Shown piece by piece: positions 1 to 7,385 of a stretch of 64,000 nucleotides of DNA. The notes beneath the pieces were generated by a model. That model was not told the DNA's origin. It did not search any database and saw only the letters and a list, made by a program, of their open reading frames with translations. Origin of the DNA: Acidobacteriaceae bacterium (GTDB lineage Bacteria; Acidobacteriota; Terriglobia; Terriglobales; Acidobacteriaceae); NCBI GenBank assembly GCA_003134655.1, contig PLBY01000047.1, positions 5,620-69,619 on the forward strand, in the 5' to 3' direction. Position numbers and translations under genes: made by a program. Each line of letters begins with the position of its first letter. Position 1 is the stretch's first letter.

Positions 1-22
1 ACCCGTGTTACCGCCGTGAAAG
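1..22 (-). other. Truncated tRNA-Glu 3' half (attachment-site-like remnant)
   Basis: Read on the minus strand, the first 22 bases match bacterial tRNA-Glu from the anticodon loop (CTTTCAC, anticodon TTC) through the 3' anticodon strand (GGCGG), the variable region and the start of the T stem. The match stops abruptly at base 23: the D arm and 5' anticodon strand are absent, so this is not a functional tRNA from this side. The T arm and acceptor 3' strand would lie left of the window. A 3'-half tRNA copy is the usual core left by tyrosine-integrase integration into a tRNA gene. The family match is from memory of tRNA-Glu sequences; the attachment-site reading is inference. Confidence 0.45.
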
Positions 23-102
23 CGGGATGGCTAAACGTAACTCTAGCAAACTACAGGAACACGGACGCACTGGATGGCGTTCTAGGAGCAGCAAGAAACA
101 CC

Positions 103-290
103 TTATTGTGTCCCCGATGTGTCCCCGGCCTTTTTGAGATTCGGCACTTCCCTGCTCTCTTCTGAACTCTCCAGAAATTGATGAAAAACGGCAGGCACTC
201 GGTGTCCTAAGCAGACATTGCTACCAATTGGTAGCGACTCACGCTCCGTACAATGACCCACTCCGGCAAGTGCGAGTTGCGGGGGGACCT
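103..290 (-). other. Possible 3' end of a decayed integrase, otherwise no gene
   Basis: Bases 23-355 contain no convincing gene. A short minus-strand frame ending at 103 codes a charged C-terminal tail (FLESSEESREVPNLKK) and stops just before the tRNA-Glu remnant, which is where an integrase gene often ends. No catalytic Arg-His-Arg-Tyr residues are present, and the frame runs into the promoter of the next gene, so the identification rests on position alone. Confidence 0.15.
220..235. promoter_or_regulatory. Perfect 16-bp palindrome, candidate operator
   Basis: GCTACCAATTGGTAGC is a perfect inverted repeat with no spacer, 121 bp before the start codon of the oxidoreductase at 356 and outside any convincing gene. 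Its size and symmetry suit a dimeric winged-helix repressor (MarR, HxlR or similar), families that often control quinone or NADPH oxidoreductases. No regulator gene is adjacent, so the regulator is unknown. Confidence 0.45.
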
Positions 291-355
291 CCAGTTTGTG
301 GCGTTCCGAATCTTCCGCGACCGATCGGCGATCTAATGTCCAAGGAGAGATATTC

Positions 356-1348
356 ATGCCAAAGATTGTTCGTTTTCATAAGTTGGGCAGACCGGAGGTT
401 TTGAAGATTGAAGAGGAAACCTCCAAGCAGCCCGGGAAAGGTGAGGTGCGGTTACAGGTGCAGGCGGTAGGCTTGAACCGGGCGGAATTGATGTTCGTCC
501 GTGGCCAGTACCTCGAACACCCGAAGCTGCCTGCTGGACTTGGCTATGAGGCGGCAGGCGTGGTGGAAGCGGTTGGCCCGGATGTGGACAAAAACTGGGT
601 GGGCAAATCGGTCGCCACGATTCCAGCCTTCTCCATGAACGACTACGCCATGCTGGGCGAAAAGGTAATTGCTCCGGTTGCGGCTCTTGGTGAGTATCCG
701 GCGAAGCTCTCACCGGCGGAGGGCGCAGCGGTCTGGATGCAGTACCTGACGGCATATGGGGCGTTGATCGCGATTGCGCATCTGGCAAAAGGCGATTTCG
801 TGGTGATCCCGGCCGCGTCGAGCAGTGTGGGCATTGCCGCGACGCAGATTGCGAAAGCTGAGGGTGCTATTTCAATTGCAACGACGCGCAAGAGCAATAA
901 GAAAGCTGAATTGCTTTCTCTGGGTGCGGACTACGTGATCGCCACTGAGGAAGAAGACATCGTGGCGTGTGTGCAGGAGATTACCGGCGGCAAGGGCGCG
1001 CGCGTGATCTTTGATCCGGTTGCTGGGCCATTTCTGGAAAAGCTCGCCGAGGCCGCTGCAACCAGCGGAATTGTCTTTGAGTATGGCGCGCTTTCGATGC
1101 AACCCACACCCTTTCCGCTGTTTACGGCGCTGGGTAAGGGTCTAAGCATTCGCGGCTATACGTTGATGGAGGTCACGCGCAATCCCGAGAAGCTCGCGGC
1201 GGCGAAGAAGTATGTCTACGACCGGTTGGCGGATGGACGGTTTCATCCGAAGATCGCGAAGATATTTCCGTTTGCGCAGACGGTGGATGCCTATAACTAT
1301 CTCGAGTCGAATGCGCAGGTAGGCAAAGTTGTGATTACTGTACCGTAA
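356..1348 (+). CDS. Zinc-independent MDR-family NADPH:quinone oxidoreductase
   Basis: A 330-residue medium-chain dehydrogenase/reductase, probably a cytoplasmic NAD(P)H-dependent quinone or enone reductase. The N-terminal GroES-like half (about residues 25-110) has the family phrase LNRAELMFVRGQY and GLGYEAAGVV. A Rossmann domain follows, with AASSSVGIAATQIAK at about 148-162 as the nucleotide loop, where GAAGGVG is more usual. The Cys/His ligands of zinc alcohol dehydrogenases are not seen. The ATG at 356 is chosen because AAGGAG lies about ten bases upstream; an in-frame start at 296 has no such site and would run through the leader. It is monocistronic, follows the palindrome at 220-235 and ends at a terminator shared with the convergent operon. 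The physiological substrate cannot be read from sequence. Confidence 0.85.
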   Translation: MPKIVRFHKLGRPEVLKIEEETSKQPGKGEVRLQVQAVGLNRAELMFVRGQYLEHPKLPAGLGYEAAGVVEAVGPDVDKNWVGKSVATIPAFSMNDYAMLGEKVIAPVAALGEYPAKLSPAEGAAVWMQYLTAYGALIAIAHLAKGDFVVIPAASSSVGIAATQIAKAEGAISIATTRKSNKKAELLSLGADYVIATEEEDIVACVQEITGGKGARVIFDPVAGPFLEKLAEAAATSGIVFEYGALSMQPTPFPLFTALGKGLSIRGYTLMEVTRNPEKLAAAKKYVYDRLADGRFHPKIAKIFPFAQTVDAYNYLESNAQVGKVVITVP

Positions 1349-1373
1349 TTCGCTTGGATTCATAACAGAAAAG

Positions 1374-1394
1374 CCCGCCGCCTGGCGGGTTTTT
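1374..1394. terminator. Bidirectional rho-independent terminator
   Basis: CCCGCC, a four-base loop GCCT and GGCGGG form a perfect 6-bp GC stem followed by five T on the plus strand. The preceding AAAA gives a T4 tail on the minus strand. It lies between the convergent ends at 1348 (plus) and 1424 (minus), so it can serve both units. Confidence 0.85.
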
Positions 1395-1423
1395 CTATTC
1401 CTGTGACAACGCCGAAGAGGCCA

Positions 1424-1855
1424 TCATTCGCCCTCGCTTGTGACCACCTCCCCCGCCGGTTTGTCTTGCTTCCTCACGATCTCGCCCACCAGAAACAAGT
1501 CGGTGAGCAGCGCCCGGAGATGGATGGAAGCGTTCAGATTGTCAACCAACTGGGAGCTGATGGCGGGTTGGGCCAGGACCAACTCAATGGCGGCGAGAGA
1601 ATCGCGAGCGTCGCGATCGAGCACCGCCAAGAACGCCAGATATTTGTCGGCTGGCTCAAGACCTTCCTCTTTGACCGCCACAGCACTAGTTTCCGCGAGC
1701 CCGGTCAGGGCTTTCACGGCGCGCTGCAGGAACTCACGGACTTGTCCACCCGATTTACTGCCCTGGTCACTGGGGAGCCCCTGGGCTGCGTAGGCCAGCA
1801 TGAACTCGTAGCACTCTTCCACAGCATTACAACGATCGCTGATCTCAGCCAGCAT
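1424..1855 (-). CDS. Hypothetical helical protein, last gene of the molybdenum hydroxylase operon
   Basis: A 143-residue soluble protein with no signal peptide or membrane segment. Its pattern (MLAEISDRCNAVEECYEFML, VREFLQRAVKALTGL, SLAAIELVLAQPAISSQLVDNL) suggests a bundle of amphipathic helices. I do not recognise the family. The start codon at 1855 overlaps the end of the cytochrome b gene by 11 bp, so translation is probably coupled, and a GAGGG motif lies about ten bases before it. Its place at the end of the operon suggests a role with the hydroxylase or its cytochrome, for example an assembly factor, but this is inference. It ends before the bidirectional terminator. Confidence 0.75.
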   Translation of the reverse strand: MLAEISDRCNAVEECYEFMLAYAAQGLPSDQGSKSGGQVREFLQRAVKALTGLAETSAVAVKEEGLEPADKYLAFLAVLDRDARDSLAAIELVLAQPAISSQLVDNLNASIHLRALLTDLFLVGEIVRKQDKPAGEVVTSEGE

Positions 1856-2729
1856 CGGTTAGCCCTCGACCTTCTACTCGGTTGGATATCGATGGTAAAG
1901 AAGATGACGGAGGAGGAGTCTCGACCACCCAGCGCTCGGGATCGTGCTCTTGCAGATAAAAGTCGCGATCCATCCAGCCGAAGATCATCGATTTCGTGAT
2001 CGCGCGCTTCTCTGGCCGGAGTCCGAAATAGACATGCATCATTACCAGCGCAATCAGTCCCACTCCCGCCAGTCCATGCAGCACGTACATCAGGCCCCAG
2101 GTCATGTCGCTGAATAGGTATGGATTCCTGGGGAAAAAGATCGTACGCACGCGAAACATCATGAAAACGCCGGTAAGGATCACCGACAGACCGCACAGGA
2201 TGATGACGCCGTGGAAGAGCTTATTCTCCAGCGGATACTTGGCAAACTTTCGCGGCGGCGGCGCGGACCTTCCGGCAAACCGGCGCACTCTTCTCCATGC
2301 ATCTTCCAGATCGATTTTGTCTGGCCAGATCGACCAAAAATCCAGCCAGAAGGAGGCGTGGACGATGTGGAAAACGATGGAGACTGTCAACACACCGCCA
2401 GCGATCCAATGATAGGTGACCCAGGGAAACTGGACTCCCACCTTCGGAAGGAAAGCAGTAGACAGCAGTGTCAACATGGACGCTGCCATGATCCAGTGAA
2501 ACAGCCGCGCCACCAGCGAATGTCGCGGAACGTGCTTGGGTATCCCCGCAGAGACTTCGGGAGAAGCATCGCCCGCAAACTCTTTGGGCCTGGCGAAATA
2601 CCTCAACCAAATGGCGTGGACGATCAGAAAGAGGAAGCCTGCAATCACCGCAACCCATATCAAGAACCATGCAATGTGGATCGGGACACTCTGCCCCCAG
2701 GGGCTCGTCGCCCACTCTAAGAAGCCCAT
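1845..2729 (-). CDS. Cytochrome b561-type membrane subunit
   Basis: A 294-residue integral membrane protein resembling the di-haem cytochrome b of formate dehydrogenase N (FdnI-like) and other b561 quinone-reducing subunits. Hydrophobic segments include IHIAWFLIWVAVIAGFLFLI near the N-terminus and four more. Candidate haem histidines lie in RLFHWIMA, YHWIAGG, HIVHASFW, KLFHGVII, VLHGLAG and MMHVYFG. The C-terminal tail has the family phrase ITKSMIFGWMDRDFYLQEHD. It would carry electrons from the exported hydroxylase to the quinone pool. GGAGG lies six bases before the ATG. The gene overlaps the FAD subunit by 13 bp and the next gene by 11 bp, so stoichiometric coupled translation is likely. 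Confidence 0.85.
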   Translation of the reverse strand: MGFLEWATSPWGQSVPIHIAWFLIWVAVIAGFLFLIVHAIWLRYFARPKEFAGDASPEVSAGIPKHVPRHSLVARLFHWIMAASMLTLLSTAFLPKVGVQFPWVTYHWIAGGVLTVSIVFHIVHASFWLDFWSIWPDKIDLEDAWRRVRRFAGRSAPPPRKFAKYPLENKLFHGVIILCGLSVILTGVFMMFRVRTIFFPRNPYLFSDMTWGLMYVLHGLAGVGLIALVMMHVYFGLRPEKRAITKSMIFGWMDRDFYLQEHDPERWVVETPPPSSSLPSISNRVEGRGLTDAG

Positions 2730-3733
2730 GTTGCCTCCTCGACTCCACCGATGGCACGTTTCACCAGATTTCTCATCAGCGGGATCTTGTAGGCGTTGAA
2801 CTGCAACGGGAGCGCGCCTTGCACGGCCAACTTCCCCGCCATCTCACCCGTCGCTGCGTTGCGCGGCTTGCCGCGAACTGCATTTTCCACTGCCTTTAAC
2901 CGTAATGGACGCGCGGCAGCGCCGTTCACTGCGATACGGATACGCTCAATCCTGTCCCCCGATGTCACCATGGCTGAGGCCACGTTCATGAGTGCGAAAT
3001 CCCATACGTTCCGGTCTCGCACTTTCTCAAAATAGAATTGCGCGCCCGCCCATGTGGACGGAATACGAATAGCAGTAAGCAGGTCTCCGGGCTGCAGGAT
3101 GTGCAGCCGCGTAATGTCGATGTCAGGACCGATGAAATAATCCTCGGCATCCACCACGTGCTCACGTTTGGGCGTGCGCACGACGAACTTGGCGTCCAGC
3201 GCAATCAGGGCCGGGGCTGAATCGGAGGGATTCACGGCAACGCACCGCTCCGCGTGCAGAATCGCGTGCTCGCGGTTGCGGCCCTCCGGTGTATCGGCAT
3301 AGCAAATGTTGCCGCCGGCACGGTAGCACGGCCACCCACCGCGGTAATACCAGCAGCGCGTGTCCTGCGAAACATTGCCGCCGAGTGTTCCCTGGTTGCG
3401 GATTTGCGGCGACGCCACGAGTTCCGCGCTCTCCGCCAGCAGACCATACTTCTGCTTGATGATGGGATGGTTCACTACTTCCGTGAGCGTGGTCATCGCG
3501 CCGATCTCAACACCATCCGCCGTGGTGCGAACTCCGCGCAGTTCTTCGATTCCGCTCAGATCGACTACAGCCTTGGGCTTCTTGATTCGATCCTTCAGCC
3601 AGTCGAAGCTGTCGAGCCCTCCGGCCAGCACCCAGACATCCGGTCCGTGCTGTTCGAGAAGCTTCTGTGCATCGGCAACGGAACTTGGCTGATACAGCTC
3701 GAATGCGGCCATTACGTCTCGTATGACAGCCAT
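2717..3733 (-). CDS. Molybdenum hydroxylase FAD subunit with extra Fe-S loop
   Basis: A 338-residue protein of the CoxM/PaoB/HcrB FAD-binding family. An N-terminal PCMH FAD domain has WVLAGGLDSFDWLKD and LGGNVSQDTRCWYYRG, and a CO-dehydrogenase flavoprotein C-terminal domain follows. An insertion in the FAD domain carries cysteines in RCWYYRGGWPCYRAGGNIC plus a further Cys about 25 residues on. This resembles the loop that holds a [4Fe-4S] cluster in PaoB and 4-hydroxybenzoyl-CoA reductase beta. The enzyme would therefore have one more cluster than xanthine dehydrogenase. AAGGAGAG precedes the ATG by a few bases. It lies 19 bp after the Moco subunit gene and overlaps the cytochrome gene. No signal peptide is present; export in complex with the Tat-bearing 2Fe-2S subunit is expected. 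Confidence 0.9.
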   Translation of the reverse strand: MAVIRDVMAAFELYQPSSVADAQKLLEQHGPDVWVLAGGLDSFDWLKDRIKKPKAVVDLSGIEELRGVRTTADGVEIGAMTTLTEVVNHPIIKQKYGLLAESAELVASPQIRNQGTLGGNVSQDTRCWYYRGGWPCYRAGGNICYADTPEGRNREHAILHAERCVAVNPSDSAPALIALDAKFVVRTPKREHVVDAEDYFIGPDIDITRLHILQPGDLLTAIRIPSTWAGAQFYFEKVRDRNVWDFALMNVASAMVTSGDRIERIRIAVNGAAARPLRLKAVENAVRGKPRNAATGEMAGKLAVQGALPLQFNAYKIPLMRNLVKRAIGGVEEATWAS

Positions 3734-3752
3734 AACTCTCCTTAAATCTCCA

Positions 3753-6284
3753 TCAAATGTGGGCCATCAGGGGATGCTGCATGGGCCGGCCCGCTTCGAG
3801 CGACGTTAGAATCGTGTCGGCGTTCACCGGTGCGCGCTGGAAAATTTCGTCTCCGAGCGCATCCGAGAGGGCGTTCAAGATGGAGCCACACCCACCGGCA
3901 ACCGGAGGCTCACCGACACCGCGAGCGCCTACCGGCGTCTCCGGGTCTGGAATATCCAACGCCGTCCATTGCATGTCCACGGGCACATCGAGAATCGTCG
4001 GCGGCTTGCTATGGTGGAAGCGCTTGGAAAGCATCTCGCCGTAGTGCGGATCGAATACCCATTTCTGACCGATCGCGTGGCCCATGCCGAGCGTTGAACG
4101 GCCGAGCATTTGGCCACCCAGTGCGCGGGGATGAATCACTGTCCCAACATCGCCGGAGGCAAGGAAATCCACGACGTAGTACTTGCCGGTTTCGACATCG
4201 ACTTCAACCTCAGCGAAGCTCGCGACGTAGGAAAACGTCGAGCCGTCGCGCGGATAATTGTCCTTGGCTGCCGCCACCAAGCCCTGACCCGCCAGCGCCG
4301 CAACCGATGCCTTTGTCAGTTTGTGAACGTCAGCGGGCGCCTCGTGACCATCGTAGATGCCGCCCAGTTCAATCGCGTGCTTGGCGGCTTGCGCCAAAGT
4401 CATGCCGGCTCCGCCGCCCTTGCGGAAGACGCGCTCGTTCGCTATCTCGTATTGCTCTGGCTTGCCGCCGAGCTTCTTCGCCGCGATTTCTTGAAGCTTC
4501 TTCTTGGCGTCCATCGCCGTCGCGTGGGCTGCCCGCGTCATCGCGTGAGTTGTCTGGCTGCCGCCCGAGACACAAGTGAAAGGAAGGTTCTTTGCCGTGT
4601 TACCCCACACTACATCGCATTTTTCCCATGGAACTCCGAGAACTTCCGCGCCGGCGCGGTGAACATCAATCACCGACTCCGTTCCCAGGTTGCCAATTCC
4701 AGACTGGAAGGTGATCCGGCCATCGGGCCTGATGACCAGGAGCCCGTCGAATCCGATCGTGCCGCCAACGTAACAGCTCAGCGATACGCCAACGCCGCGA
4801 ACTTTTGTGCCTATCCTCTTCGGAGTGCGTGCAATGCGCTCGCTCCATTTGAATTGCTCCGCGCCGCGATCGAGTGCCTCTTTGATGAACGCGCTGGTGG
4901 CATACGGCCGTTTCCCCTGCGCTGCTGGCCCGAACGGCGCCTTGCCCTCGGGGCAGTTGATGCGGCGGATTGCTACCTGGTCAACTCCGAGCTTGCGCGC
5001 TGCCTTCGCGATGACCGGTTCCATGAGGACAATCCCCTGCAGTCCGCCCGGGGAACTCTGCGCACTCCGGGGCGGCGTATTCGTCATCACCGTCACTCCA
5101 CGCCAGCGCATGGCTTGCGGCTGGTACAACAGAGACACGATGCGGCCCGATGAGGGCCCATCACCCACTGCGTCATAGGGGCCGTTGTCGCAAACAATGA
5201 ACATGTCGAGAGCCGTGATCCGTCCCTCTTTAGAGAAACCGACTTTCATTCTTCCCTGAAAACCGGGACGCGCGCGTCCGATAAAGGTCTCCTCCTCACG
5301 ACTGATCCGCATCATCACCGGAGCGTTTGTTTTCTTTGCCAGAAGCGCCGGGATGATCATCGTTACCCCGCCGGTGATCTTGCTGCCGAACCCGCCTCCG
5401 GTATATTCGCTGATGAAAACAACTTTGTCCGCATCGATGTTCAACCATCGCGCGATCGCGGGCAGCGTTTGCGCCGTACTTTGCGTGCCGGTGTGAATGT
5501 AGACCTTGCCGTTCTGCCAGTAGGCCATCGCACTGCGCGTCTCAAGCGTCTGATGGCTGGTGTCGGGCGTGACGAACGTCTCGTCAAGAACGAGCGCCGC
5601 ATTCTTGAATCCGGAATCAAGGTCGCCATACGACCATTCGTCGGGAGCCTTGCCCAGAGGCAGCCGGCCATGCTTTAACTCGGCAAAGTCGGCCTCGGTC
5701 CACTTCAACTCCGTGACTACGGGTGCGCCCGGACCTTGTGAACCGGGCGCTGGAGGCCGGGTCCAGACGTTGCCATCCGTTCGTGGATTAGGACCACCCG
5801 GCCGTAGAGTGTCGAGCGGATCGACGACAAACGGCAGCGGCTCCAAATCGATTTGAATTTTCTCGATGGCTTCCGCGGCGGTGAGTTCGTCGACCGCGGC
5901 AACGGCAAGAATCGGTTCGCCCTGATAGAGCGGCTCCATGGTGAGACCGCGTTCGCCCCACTTGCTGGCCTTGATGACCGTGCCATTGTCGGTCAGAGTA
6001 TCGGCCGGGGCGGGAAGATCGTTCGCGGTGAGAATGGCTTTAACGCCAGGCATGGCGAGCGCTGCATCCGAATGGATTCGTTTCACGCGTGCATGCGGCA
6101 TGGGGCTCAGCAACAACTTGCAGAACAACATGCCTTCCGCCCGAAAGTCCTCGGCATATTTCGCCTGGCCGGTAACCTTCGCATACAAATCCGGAGTCGT
6201 ATAGTTCTTGCCGATCAGCTTGTACCCAGTTCCATACTGGCGCTCCGCAGGTTTGCTAGGCGCAACAACCTTCTTGTTATCCAA
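3753..6284 (-). CDS. Molybdenum hydroxylase large (molybdopterin) subunit
   Basis: An 843-residue xanthine-oxidase-family catalytic subunit. The aldehyde oxidase/xanthine dehydrogenase a/b hammerhead lies near the N-terminus (DLYAKVTGQAKYAEDF). Two molybdopterin-binding domains follow, with GGGFGSKITGG as cofactor loop and GARGVGEPPVAGGCG near the C-terminus holding the catalytic Glu. A TTG start at 6284 is preferred: GGAGG lies seven bases upstream and the TTG overlaps the stop of the 2Fe-2S gene. An ATG at 6314 would add ten residues and overlap that gene by 38 bp. Gene order (2Fe-2S, Moco, FAD) differs from paoABC. The substrate is unknown; an aldehyde or N-heterocycle is likely. Confidence 0.9.
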   Translation of the reverse strand: MDNKKVVAPSKPAERQYGTGYKLIGKNYTTPDLYAKVTGQAKYAEDFRAEGMLFCKLLLSPMPHARVKRIHSDAALAMPGVKAILTANDLPAPADTLTDNGTVIKASKWGERGLTMEPLYQGEPILAVAAVDELTAAEAIEKIQIDLEPLPFVVDPLDTLRPGGPNPRTDGNVWTRPPAPGSQGPGAPVVTELKWTEADFAELKHGRLPLGKAPDEWSYGDLDSGFKNAALVLDETFVTPDTSHQTLETRSAMAYWQNGKVYIHTGTQSTAQTLPAIARWLNIDADKVVFISEYTGGGFGSKITGGVTMIIPALLAKKTNAPVMMRISREEETFIGRARPGFQGRMKVGFSKEGRITALDMFIVCDNGPYDAVGDGPSSGRIVSLLYQPQAMRWRGVTVMTNTPPRSAQSSPGGLQGIVLMEPVIAKAARKLGVDQVAIRRINCPEGKAPFGPAAQGKRPYATSAFIKEALDRGAEQFKWSERIARTPKRIGTKVRGVGVSLSCYVGGTIGFDGLLVIRPDGRITFQSGIGNLGTESVIDVHRAGAEVLGVPWEKCDVVWGNTAKNLPFTCVSGGSQTTHAMTRAAHATAMDAKKKLQEIAAKKLGGKPEQYEIANERVFRKGGGAGMTLAQAAKHAIELGGIYDGHEAPADVHKLTKASVAALAGQGLVAAAKDNYPRDGSTFSYVASFAEVEVDVETGKYYVVDFLASGDVGTVIHPRALGGQMLGRSTLGMGHAIGQKWVFDPHYGEMLSKRFHHSKPPTILDVPVDMQWTALDIPDPETPVGARGVGEPPVAGGCGSILNALSDALGDEIFQRAPVNADTILTSLEAGRPMQHPLMAHI

Positions 6285-6927
6285 CCTTCGACCTCCGCAG
6301 ATTCTCAGCCCCACGCATCATCGCGGTGAGGATCTTGTCATAGTCCTGGCAGCGGCACAGGCATCCCGAGATGCCGTTCGCCAACTCCTGGCGGGTAGGA
6401 TTGGGATTTGTTTTCAGGTATCCCACCGTGGTCATGATGAAGCCGGACATACAGAACGCGCACTGAAATCCCTGTTCGTCGATGACGCCCTGCTGCACCG
6501 GATGCAAGGTTCCATCGGCGCTTGCCAGGCCCTCGATGGTCAGAATTTTTCGGTCCCGCACGGTGTGCGTGAGCACCGAACAGGAATAGTACGGAATATC
6601 GTCGATAAGGACGGTGCAAGATCCGCACTCCGCACGGTCGCACCCCAGTTTGGTACCAGTGAGGCCCAGCTTGTAACGAAGAGTTGACGCCAGTGTCTCT
6701 TGCTTCATAACGTCGACGCGCCGCTGCTGACCGTTGACGTTGAGGGTAATCAGCCGGTCGCCCACGACGGCAGTGAACTGCTGGCCGTGCAGGACAGTCG
6801 AGGCGCGAAACAGATAGCTCGCGGAGGAGACTGCTACCCCGCTAGTGATGACCCCTTTAATGAAGTTGCGCCTAGAGACCGCTGTCGGCACGTCGTCGCC
6901 TATCTTGGAGTCGGCCTTGTCTACCAT
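6277..6927 (-). CDS. Molybdenum hydroxylase 2Fe-2S subunit with Tat signal
   Basis: A 216-residue small subunit of a xanthine-oxidase-type enzyme. Residues 18-45 form a twin-arginine signal (SRRNFIKG followed by a hydrophobic stretch), as in PaoA, so the folded complex is likely exported to the periplasm. The plant-type [2Fe-2S] domain has GCDRAECGSC and a later Cys. The second [2Fe-2S] domain has CAFCMSGF and CLCRCQ. This is the first gene of a five-gene operon (6927 down to 1424). GAGAGGT precedes the ATG. Its stop codon overlaps the likely TTG start of the catalytic subunit. With the cytochrome b561 gene, the operon encodes a respiratory-chain-coupled oxidase rather than an NAD-dependent one. 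Confidence 0.9.
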   Translation of the reverse strand: MVDKADSKIGDDVPTAVSRRNFIKGVITSGVAVSSASYLFRASTVLHGQQFTAVVGDRLITLNVNGQQRRVDVMKQETLASTLRYKLGLTGTKLGCDRAECGSCTVLIDDIPYYSCSVLTHTVRDRKILTIEGLASADGTLHPVQQGVIDEQGFQCAFCMSGFIMTTVGYLKTNPNPTRQELANGISGCLCRCQDYDKILTAMMRGAENLRRSKVG

Positions 6928-7056
6928 GCTGGGTTACCTCTCATCGCGTGCAAACCGCGATTAGCGTTCTACGGACAGAAATGTATCTGAGGTTTCACTC
7001 TTAGGCAGTTGGATTCCCAGAAACAATGGCCGGATTCGGAAATTTCCGATCTTCGG

Positions 7057-7245
7057 CGTCGTCTCTAGGAAGTCCATCCCGAGATCGAGCGCCTGACGAA
7101 AGCAGGGTTCACTCTCTTCTCCGCTCAGAGCCCAGGCATGGCTGCCAAGCTTAACTTTACCGGTAGCAGGCGCTCCATAGCTCATGCAGCCGAGACAGAT
7201 ACGAGAGACTTTGAGTCCAGTCTTGCCAAGATTAACGTACTCTAT
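7057..7245 (-). pseudogene. Aldo/keto reductase N-terminal fragment
   Basis: Translating the minus strand from 7245 gives IEYVNLGKTGLKVSRICLGC and then MSYGAPATG and FRQALDLGMDFLETT. This is the N-terminal barrel start of an aldo/keto reductase, with the conserved LGKTGLKVSRICLG phrase. Homology ends after about 63 codons, where a complete enzyme would continue FDTANVYS, and unrelated sequence runs to a stop at 6961. The expected start codon reads ATA. The fragment lacks the catalytic Asp-Tyr-Lys-His residues and is a dead remnant. It shows no close relation to the intact aldo/keto reductase at 44306. Confidence 0.7.
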
Positions 7246-7385
7246 TGCTTCTCCTGAGGGGGCACCGGTTTCTCAGGCCATGGTGGCTGGCGGAGATGTG
7301 TGCGTCCTCTGCATTAATAGAAGGATACTGCGCGCCTTGGGGGTTCGGGGTATGCCAGATTCCCATCGAACGCTATATCGTCAGA

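Noticed and set aside
4110-5153. Long open frame (347 codons) on the plus strand
   Set aside because: It is antisense to the Moco subunit, which has full family motifs; no motif is found in this frame.
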